Shown here: positions 6,468 to 11,453 of the stretch, one piece after another
How the letters are laid out: each line of letters opens with the position of its first letter
How positions within the stretch are numbered: the first letter of the stretch is position 1
Origin: Bacteroidales bacterium
GTDB lineage: Bacteria; Bacteroidota; Bacteroidia; Bacteroidales; WCHB1-69
Assembly (NCBI GenBank): GCA_031257735.1
Contig: JAIROC010000152.1
Location: 1 to 11,453, forward strand
Length of the DNA: 11,453 nt
Direction of reading: 5' to 3'
Notes under the pieces: generated by a model
The model's database searches: none
Told to the model about the DNA's origin: nothing
What the model saw: only the letters and a program-made list of their open reading frames with translations
Program-made: the position numbers and the translations under genes

Positions 6468-6538
6468 GCGTGGCGAATGACATCATAATACAAGTTTACT
6501 GATGAAATCGGTATTTATCAATCACTATATAAAAGAAG

Positions 6539-8182
6539 ATGAAAAGAGTATTCAAATCTGAATTATTTACAGTTTTAAAACAGGGATATACAAAACAACA
6601 GTTTACTAAAGATTTATTTGCAGGGATTATTGTGGGGATAGTAGCATTACCTTTAGCGATTGCATTTGCCGTTGCATCGGGAGTATCCCCAGAAAAAGGG
6701 CTTGTTACAGCTATTATTGCGGGATTTATTATTTCGTGTTTAGGAGGGAGTCGTGTTCAGATAGGAGGTCCTACGGGGGCTTTCATTATAATTGTGTTTG
6801 GTGTCGTTACCCAGTATGGCATGGATGGATTGATAATTTCGACTTTGTTAGCAGGGATAATGCTTGTCATTTTTGGGCTTTTACGATTAGGTTCTTTATT
6901 GAAATTTATTCCTCATCCTCTTATTGTGGGATTTACGAGTGGAATTGCTTTGGTTATCTTTTCCACCCAAATAAAAGATGCTTTTGGATTGCAGATTGAT
7001 AACATTCCAAGTGAATTTATCAAAAAATGGTCTATCTATTTTGAGGCATTTTCTTCGGTTAATTTGATAGCAGTTGCAATAACTATCGGAACGATTTTGG
7101 TCAGTATTGGTTTCAAGAAGATTACCAATAAAATACCCGGTTCTTTTATTGCGATTATTCTAATGACAATCATTGTTTCCGTTTTCAATCTTCCCGTAAC
7201 AACTATTGAAACATCATTTGGAGAAATTCCCAATAAAATTTCGCTCACATTTCCTTCTATTGATATAAACAATATACAATATTATTTTCAGCCAGCGCTT
7301 ACCATTGCATTATTGGGAGCAATAGAATCATTGCTTTCGGCGGTTGTTGCTGATGGGATGATTGGTGCAAATCATCACAGTAATACGGAATTGATTGCTC
7401 AAGGTTGTGCAAATATTATCACGCCTTTATTTGGCGGTATTCCTGCTACAGGAGCAATTGCAAGGACAGCTACAAATATAAAAAACGGAGGAAGAACCCC
7501 CTTTGCGGGAATGATACATGCTGTTACTTTGTTGTTCATTATGTTGTTTTTTGGTCAATGGGCAAAGTTAATTCCTATGTCATGCCTTGCCGGTATATTA
7601 ATTATTGTTGCCTACAATATGAGTGAGTGGAGGTCTTTTTATTCCATTCTTAAAGGATCTGCGTCTGATATTATTATATTGATAAGCACCTTTTTATTAA
7701 CTGTCTTGGTGGATTTAACTGTTGCTATTGAGATTGGTATTGTCATGGCTGCCCTGCTGTTTATGAAGCGTATGGCGGATAATGGACAAGCTATTTTGAG
7801 AGATAAAGAAACCGATATTATTGAAAATTACAAAGACATACCTAAGGAAATTGAAATTTATGAGATAAGCGGACCTTTCTTTTTTGGCGCTGCAAAACAT
7901 TATAGTGAAGTACTTAAAGGATATAAAAGTTCAACCAAGATTTTAATTATACGAATGAGGCATGTACCATTCATTGACGCTACGGGAATACATAATTTTA
8001 GAGGCGCTATTACATCTTTAAAGTCGAATGAAAAGCATATTATCCTTTCTGGGGTTCAGCCTAATGTTAGAAAGGAATTGAATAAGAGTGGGATTGCTTC
8101 GTTAATTGGGGAAGCTAATATTTTCGATAACTTTGATATTGCATTGGCAAATGCAAAAAGATATATTTCGCAATCAATGTAG
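6539..8182 (+). CDS. SulP/SLC26 family anion permease with STAS domain
   Basis: This 547-residue inner-membrane transporter has the full SulP layout. About 10-14 hydrophobic segments span residues 25-410, and a cytoplasmic STAS domain covers 437-545 (ISGPFFFGAA, the VPFIDATGI loop, then the last helices). Family motifs seen are LPLAIAFAVASGVSPEKGL, LGGSRVQIGGPTGAF and IPATGAIARTATNIKNGGRTP. In the eighth segment AIESLLSAVVADG places Glu263 where proton-coupled bacterial members carry a conserved acid and where the sodium-coupled bicarbonate carrier BicA has Asp, so proton coupling is the better guess. SulP proteins carry sulfate, bicarbonate or dicarboxylates, and the sequence alone does not choose between them. 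No carbonic anhydrase or sulfate-assimilation gene is near. The ATG at 6539 follows AAAAGAAG, a close purine-rich site. A 19-codon frame overlaps the start from upstream. Confidence 0.9.
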   Translation: MKRVFKSELFTVLKQGYTKQQFTKDLFAGIIVGIVALPLAIAFAVASGVSPEKGLVTAIIAGFIISCLGGSRVQIGGPTGAFIIIVFGVVTQYGMDGLIISTLLAGIMLVIFGLLRLGSLLKFIPHPLIVGFTSGIALVIFSTQIKDAFGLQIDNIPSEFIKKWSIYFEAFSSVNLIAVAITIGTILVSIGFKKITNKIPGSFIAIILMTIIVSVFNLPVTTIETSFGEIPNKISLTFPSIDINNIQYYFQPALTIALLGAIESLLSAVVADGMIGANHHSNTELIAQGCANIITPLFGGIPATGAIARTATNIKNGGRTPFAGMIHAVTLLFIMLFFGQWAKLIPMSCLAGILIIVAYNMSEWRSFYSILKGSASDIIILISTFLLTVLVDLTVAIEIGIVMAALLFMKRMADNGQAILRDKETDIIENYKDIPKEIEIYEISGPFFFGAAKHYSEVLKGYKSSTKILIIRMRHVPFIDATGIHNFRGAITSLKSNEKHIILSGVQPNVRKELNKSGIASLIGEANIFDNFDIALANAKRYISQSM

Positions 8183-8211
8183 ATATATTTCATTTATCCC
8201 ACAAAAAAATT

Positions 8212-8230
8212 GCGAGAAACGTATTTTCGC
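8212..8230 (+). terminator. Probable sulP terminator hairpin
   Basis: GCGAGAA (8212-8218) pairs with TTTTCGC (8224-8230) with one G-T wobble and a five-base loop. It starts 30 bases past the sulP stop. The tail (GGAATTTTAG) is a poor T-tract, so termination may be weak. Confidence 0.4.
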
Positions 8231-8546
8231 GGAATTTTAGTCATCAAATTGGCTAATGACATACTTTTTACGTTTTGCTTATTGTGTCAATAATATTGAG
8301 ATTATATTTTCCATATCACTCTGATTTCTAATATAAAAATGATGCATCTTGATGTATGAATGGCAAGATTTTCTACATTTATTTTTCTTTCAAATAATAC
8401 TTACAGAAACACTATATTCATTCTTGTTTATGGATTTCTTTATTATTTTCACGCAATATATCTTATTGAATGTTAGCATTGTATAGGCTTCATAGTCATT
8501 TGTTAAAAAGATTTTCTTTGATTTTTTTGTTTTTTTTTTTGTTTTT

Positions 8547-8578
8547 TTTGCGTTTGATATTTTTTTTTTATATTTTTG
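8547..8578 (+). promoter_or_regulatory. Promoter of the kinase-regulator operon
   Basis: TTTG at 8547-8550 and TATTTTTG at 8571-8578 match the Bacteroidetes -33 (TTTG) and -7 (TAnnTTTG) elements with a 20-base spacer, close to the usual distance. Transcription should start near 8585, leaving a leader of about 20 bases before the GTG start. The spacer contains a run of ten T (8560-8569), so its length could vary by slippage. Confidence 0.6.
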
Positions 8579-8604
8579 CAGAAATATTTCAAGCAGTATA
8601 ATCA

Positions 8605-10143
8605 GTGAATAAAACGATACGACTTATTATTTCTTTTGTTGTTAGTGTTCTGTGTGTCATATTAACTATGATATCCAGTATCCATGTGCAAAATTTCAAA
8701 AATACAAAGGCTACCGAGTATGCAAGAAAGATGAACATGGTTATAGCGGATGCTTTGTCTGAAATCAATCAATTAAGATTGAGTCCACGCATAGCAGATA
8801 CTTTAAAATCTCCTTATTGGATGAATATTTGTCCTGTAAGAAAGAGATACTTACGCTTTTATCCTATCAATGAAAATGAAAAACGAGAAATTATTCGACA
8901 AATAATAGCCTATAAAAATCTTCCCTTTTTTCCAAATACCATCAAGGAAAAATCTTTCAATTACGATGATTATATTCTAACGTTTGTTGCGAACAAAGAC
9001 ATCATAAAAAAGATAAAAGACAATGATGTTCATTTTTCTTCTTTTGACACAATAGGTCATCATTTGGCAGAAATGCCGATCATTGAAAACTATGAGTGTG
9101 AACCAGACACTATTTATAATGTAATAAAAAAACATCTTGTCATGAATGATATAGATACTAATTTTGAATATTGTATCTATATTCCTGCTTTCAGTAAATT
9201 TATTCTCTCCAGCGAGAACAATAATATTTTGGACTTGGTTACAAATGGAGATTTGTATAATTTTGAGATCAACAATAAAAATTTAGGGTTATTTGCTTTT
9301 TTCTTAATCCGATTTTTAGATGCACCTGCCTATTTGTCCATTGGGGATAATCTTACAATAGTATTTACATGGGGAATTGTTCTTTTTATTTATTTATTGT
9401 TTATGTATTTGCTTCGTACCGATATAAGGATTAGCGAAGTATCGGAATTGCGAAATGAATTTTTCAATAATATAACACATGAATTTAAAACCCCCATTGC
9501 AACAATTGCCCTTGCCACAGAAGGATTAATGGATAAGGATGTTATGGCAAATAAAGAAGCACAAGAAAATTATATCCGGATTATTCAAACCGAAAATAAA
9601 CGCTTGGAAAATATGGTAAATACAATACTAAAAAGCACATTAAATTCGGAAAAATCCCTTTTGCTGCAACAGGTGAAACATAACGTTGATATACATTATT
9701 GTATTGAACCTGCTATTAAAGAAGTATTAATGTTGTTGCAGGAAAAAAACGGCTCTATCTCTGTAAATTATAAGGCAAAGAATGCTATTTCATGCGTTGA
9801 TGGCGCTCAAATAATATTGGTCATTAAAAACATTCTTGAAAATGCAATAAAGTATGTTTTGGATGCCCCTCCTCAAATAGAAATACAAACAGAAAATAAA
9901 GGAAAATATATAGTTATTTCGGTTAAAGACAATGGTATCGGGATGACACAACTACAACAGAAAAAAATATTTAATAAACTGTATCGCGTTCAATTTGGAA
10001 ATATACACAATGTAAAAGGATTTGGTCTTGGATTATATATTGCAAAGGCTATTATCAAATCGCATAATGGTAAAATTACAGTTGAAAGCGAACCAAATAA
10101 AGGAAGTACTTTTAAAATTTATTTATCAATATCAAATAATTAA
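8605..10143 (+). CDS. rprX: RprX-like sensor histidine kinase
   Basis: This is a 512-residue membrane sensor kinase. The start is GTG at 8605: an in-frame TAA lies two codons upstream (8599-8601), and the next Met (residue 22) would cut away the first membrane segment. Segments at about 5-25 and 251-270 enclose a 225-residue periplasmic sensor region with no domain I recognise. A HisKA domain follows (phospho-acceptor His292 in ITHEFKTPIA), then a HATPase domain with N-box Asn413 (NILENAIKY), G1 DNGIG (442-446), F-box IFNKLYRV and G2 GFGLGL (472-477). No HAMP linker is evident. Length, layout and partner resemble the RprX sensor of Bacteroides fragilis; the symbol rests on that resemblance. 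The response regulator follows after 20 bases, so the two are surely one operon. The stimulus is unknown. Confidence 0.88.
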   Translation: MNKTIRLIISFVVSVLCVILTMISSIHVQNFKNTKATEYARKMNMVIADALSEINQLRLSPRIADTLKSPYWMNICPVRKRYLRFYPINENEKREIIRQIIAYKNLPFFPNTIKEKSFNYDDYILTFVANKDIIKKIKDNDVHFSSFDTIGHHLAEMPIIENYECEPDTIYNVIKKHLVMNDIDTNFEYCIYIPAFSKFILSSENNNILDLVTNGDLYNFEINNKNLGLFAFFLIRFLDAPAYLSIGDNLTIVFTWGIVLFIYLLFMYLLRTDIRISEVSELRNEFFNNITHEFKTPIATIALATEGLMDKDVMANKEAQENYIRIIQTENKRLENMVNTILKSTLNSEKSLLLQQVKHNVDIHYCIEPAIKEVLMLLQEKNGSISVNYKAKNAISCVDGAQIILVIKNILENAIKYVLDAPPQIEIQTENKGKYIVISVKDNGIGMTQLQQKKIFNKLYRVQFGNIHNVKGFGLGLYIAKAIIKSHNGKITVESEPNKGSTFKIYLSISNN

Positions 10144-10163
10144 TTAATTAAAATCATAGTAAA

Positions 10164-10871
10164 ATGAAAAGAATATTAATTGCAGAAGATGACACCAATC
10201 TTGGAATGGTGCTAAGTTCATACCTTACTTTAAAAGGTTTTACGACAACTCTATGTGAAAATGGCGAAGACGCCTATAACGAATTTACTAAGGGAAATTA
10301 TGATCTATGTTTAGTAGACATTATGATACCTTTAAAAGATGGTTATTCATTGGTTGAAAATATTCGTAAAGTGGATTCTGAAGTGCCAATATTTTTTATG
10401 TCGGCAAAATCAATGCAGGAAGACATATTAAAAGGATTTAGCTTAAACGCTGATGACTATATTACAAAACCTTTTAGTATGGAAGAATTGTTAATGCGTA
10501 TTAAAGCAATTTTGAGAAGAACAACTCATGAGGGAGGAAGTGAAGTACAGGTCTTTCATCTTGGGGATTACGTCTTTGATAATAATGTGCAACAATTGAT
10601 TTACAAAGGCGAAGTATTGAAACTTACCTCTAAAGAATCTGCTTTACTGTATGTATTGTGTGAAAAAATGGGGAAAATAGTCAATAGAACATACATTTTA
10701 AATAGAGTATGGGATAAGAATGACTATTATAACGCACGCAGTATGGACGTATACATTACAAAATTACGTAAATACTTGAAGAAAGACCCCAACGTGAATT
10801 TATTAAACATTCATGGCGTTGGATTTAAACTAGCTATAGGCGAGGCAAGGAACATGCAAACAAATTTCTAA
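10164..10871 (+). CDS. rprY: RprY-like OmpR/PhoB-family response regulator
   Basis: This 235-residue regulator has a receiver domain at 1-118 with the acidic pair Asp9/Asp10, phospho-acceptor Asp52 (LVDIMIP), Ser80 (FFMSAKS) and Lys102 (ITKPFSMEEL). A winged-helix DNA-binding domain follows at about 133-228, with LTSKESALLYVLC, RSMDVYITKLRKYLK as the recognition helix region, and NIHGVGFKL as the wing. These signatures, particularly DDYITKPFSMEEL and ARSMDVYITKLRKYL, closely resemble RprY of Bacteroidales as I remember it, which in P. gingivalis has been tied to oxidative stress and envelope genes. It would be phosphorylated by the kinase encoded just upstream and control transcription. A run of about ten residues after the wing (GEARNMQTNF) looks like an unstructured tail. 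Confidence 0.9.
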   Translation: MKRILIAEDDTNLGMVLSSYLTLKGFTTTLCENGEDAYNEFTKGNYDLCLVDIMIPLKDGYSLVENIRKVDSEVPIFFMSAKSMQEDILKGFSLNADDYITKPFSMEELLMRIKAILRRTTHEGGSEVQVFHLGDYVFDNNVQQLIYKGEVLKLTSKESALLYVLCEKMGKIVNRTYILNRVWDKNDYYNARSMDVYITKLRKYLKKDPNVNLLNIHGVGFKLAIGEARNMQTNF

Positions 10872-10890
10872 CTCGCAAAAGAGGAAGTTC

Positions 10891-10926
10891 TGATTAGAAG
10901 GGGAAAATAACATTTTTTTCTAATCA
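10891..10926 (+). terminator. Hairpin after the regulator gene
   Basis: TGATTAGAA (10891-10899) pairs perfectly with TTCTAATCA (10918-10926), and AAAAT/ATTTT pair inside around an AAC loop. It begins 19 bases past the regulator stop. No T-tract follows the stem, so it may stabilise the 3' end or be a binding site, but ending the kinase-regulator transcript before the tRNA promoter is the simplest role. Confidence 0.5.
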
Positions 10927-10931
10927 TGCAG

Positions 10932-10959
10932 TTTGGTAGCAAAAAAAATGCTATCTTTG
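10932..10959 (+). promoter_or_regulatory. Promoter of the tRNA pair
   Basis: TATCTTTG at 10952-10959 is a perfect -7 box. TTTG at 10932-10935 could be the -33 element, although the 16-base spacer is short. Transcription would start near 10966, about 20 bases before tRNA-Ser. Confidence 0.65.
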
Positions 10960-10984
10960 CAGCCTCAAATTAAATAGCAAGTTC

Positions 10985-11071
10985 GGAGAGGTGGGTGAGT
11001 GGCTTAAACCAGCAGTTTGCTAAACTGTCGTACCTGAAAGGGTACCGGGGGTTCGAATCCCCCCTTCTCCG
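10985..11071 (+). tRNA. tRNA-Ser(GCT)
   Basis: An 87-base class II tRNA. The acceptor arm GGAGAGG pairs with CTTCTCC (one G-T), with discriminator G. The anticodon loop TTGCTAA carries GCT at 11019-11021, reading AGC and AGT serine codons. A long variable arm (GTACC..GGTACC) is typical of serine tRNA, and the T arm is GGGGGTTCGAATCCCCC. CCA is not encoded. Confidence 0.95.
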
Positions 11072-11081
11072 CAAAACAAAA

Positions 11082-11156
11082 CGGGATATAGCGTAGTCCG
11101 GTTATCGCGCCTGCTTTGGGAGCAGGAGGTCGCAAGTTCGAATCTTGCTATCCCGA
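11082..11156 (+). tRNA. tRNA-Pro(TGG)
   Basis: A 75-base tRNA beginning 10 bases after tRNA-Ser. The acceptor arm CGGGATA pairs with TATCCCG, with discriminator A. The anticodon stem CCTGC/GCAGG encloses TTTGGGA, with anticodon TGG at 11117-11119. The first acceptor pair C1-G72 is the usual proline identity feature. CCA is not encoded. It is almost certainly cotranscribed with tRNA-Ser. Confidence 0.95.
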
Positions 11157-11160
11157 CACA

Positions 11161-11196
11161 AGAGTAATTGCTTCTATCGTGATTACTCTTTTTTTT
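11161..11196 (+). terminator. Intrinsic terminator of the tRNA operon
   Basis: AGAGTAAT (11161-11168) pairs perfectly with ATTACTCT (11182-11189), followed directly by seven more T. It lies 4 bases past tRNA-Pro and is the cleanest terminator in the window. Confidence 0.88.
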
Positions 11197-11298
11197 GTTT
11201 CCCGAAACAGAAAACTCCATACTCTTTTACAAATATATAATGTAGTTGTTGCCAACTCTTTTTTTTGTTTTTCGCGCTTCCTTTTTCAATTTTCAATT

Positions 11299-11328
11299 AA
11301 AAAAGAGCTACCCCATTACAGAGTAGCC
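11299..11328 (-). terminator. Possible minus-strand terminator
   Basis: On the minus strand GCTAC (plus 11323-11327) pairs with GTAGC (plus 11307-11311) and is followed within two bases by a T6 run (plus 11299-11304). The stem is only 5 bp. It would serve a minus-strand gene entering from the right, outside the window. Confidence 0.3.
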
Positions 11329-11387
11329 TAAGTTGAAAAAGTTTAATCAAATTAAACACCAATAATAATGAATTATCTTTTTGTATA

Positions 11388-11443
11388 CAAGTAGACAAGT
11401 GGACGGGAGGACGAGTTTTGTCTACTCGTCCACTCGTTCACCA
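11388..11443. repeat. Degenerate GTAGACAAGTGGACG repeat with inverted half
   Basis: The left half has GTAGACAAGTGGACGGGAGG-type units and the right half has the complement type (CTACTCGTCCACTCGTTCACC), so AGTGGACG and CGTCCACT can pair around the middle. The same vocabulary (AACAAGTGAACAAGTAGACAGG) appears at 127-148. I recall such AAGTGGACAAGTAGAC-like strings between genes of several Bacteroidetes, but could not verify this. Confidence 0.6.
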
Positions 11444-11453
11444 ATTATTAATT

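Larger units (their letters stand above)
5847..6538. other. Divergent intergenic region with repeats, remnant and leader
   Basis: This 690-base gap separates the minus-strand peptidase from the plus-strand sulP gene. It holds the peptidase promoter (5897-5904), a nested hairpin repeat block (5961-6017), two members of the CGAGGT/ACCTCG palindrome family (6060-6112), a possible gene-tail plus terminator (6124-6231), and a nested hairpin (6426-6467) in the probable sulP leader. I find no perfect TAnnTTTG box for sulP; TCTTTTTG near 6322-6330 is one mismatch away but has no clear -33 partner. Confidence 0.6.
8183..8604. other. T-rich intergenic region
   Basis: The 420 bases between sulP and the kinase gene hold a hairpin soon after the sulP stop (8212-8230) and a very T-rich stretch (about 8512-8578) ending in the kinase promoter. 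Between 8235 and 8510 I see only AT-rich sequence with no open frame, RNA gene or clear repeat. Confidence 0.6.
11197..11453. other. Right-edge intergenic region with simple repeats
   Basis: No gene is visible. The region holds a T-rich stretch (11256-11274), an inverted copy of the left-edge AATTGAAA tandem (11283-11300), a weak minus-strand terminator (11299-11328), a perfect small hairpin GTTTAAT-CAA-ATTAAAC (11341-11357), and the GTAGACAAGTGGACG-type repeat (11388-11443). Confidence 0.6.

Noticed and set aside
10985..11156. tRNA genes as an attachment site for an integrated element
   Set aside because: No integrase gene and no repeated copy of a tRNA 3' end are in the window.
11020..11220. 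Minus-strand open frame with GIRTPGT and GIARFELATSCSQSRRDN
   Set aside because: It is the antisense reading of tRNA-Ser and tRNA-Pro. These peptides are well-known false proteins arising from tRNA genes.
11116..11331. Plus-strand open frame of 71 codons starting inside tRNA-Pro
   Set aside because: It begins within the tRNA, runs through a strong terminator and encodes low-complexity residues from T-rich DNA.

Overview
The window looks like low-GC chromosomal DNA of a Bacteroidota bacterium, most likely Bacteroidales. The pointers are: a protein ending in a type IX secretion (gliding-associated) C-terminal domain, an S46 dipeptidyl-peptidase, an RprX/RprY-like two-component system, and perfect Bacteroidetes-type -7 boxes (TAnnTTTG) before several transcription units. 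Genus cannot be told from this sequence alone.

Layout, left to right. (1) Positions 2-109 are the 3' tail of a plus-strand surface-protein-like gene. (2) Positions 110-459 hold an intergenic patchwork of dispersed repeats and a long hairpin. (3) A 995-aa minus-strand secreted protein with SprB-like repeats, a PKD domain and a T9SS sorting domain fills 460-3447. (4) A minus-strand S46 dipeptidyl-peptidase (DPP7 type) occupies 3688-5846; it is broken into two reading frames by a one-base shortfall in a T7 run. (5) Positions 5847-6538 are a second repeat-bearing gap, with the peptidase promoter, a possible gene-tail remnant and a structured leader before the next gene. (6) A plus-strand SulP anion transporter with a STAS domain lies at 6539-8182. 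(7) A T-rich gap and strong promoter lead into a histidine kinase (8605-10143, GTG start) and its OmpR-type response regulator (10164-10871). (8) tRNA-Ser(GCT) and tRNA-Pro(TGG) share one promoter and end in an intrinsic terminator. (9) The right edge (11197-11453) is again simple intergenic repeats, including an inverted copy of the motifs seen at the left edge.

Functionally the genes are mostly independent housekeeping or envelope functions: a cell-surface adhesin-like protein exported through T9SS, a periplasmic peptidase that feeds dipeptides to the cell, an anion permease, an envelope or stress two-component regulator, and two tRNAs. I see no convincing unknown multigene system. The parts most worth a second look are the frameshifted peptidase, the hairpin-forming repeat families shared by separate intergenic regions, and the T-tract inside the kinase promoter.
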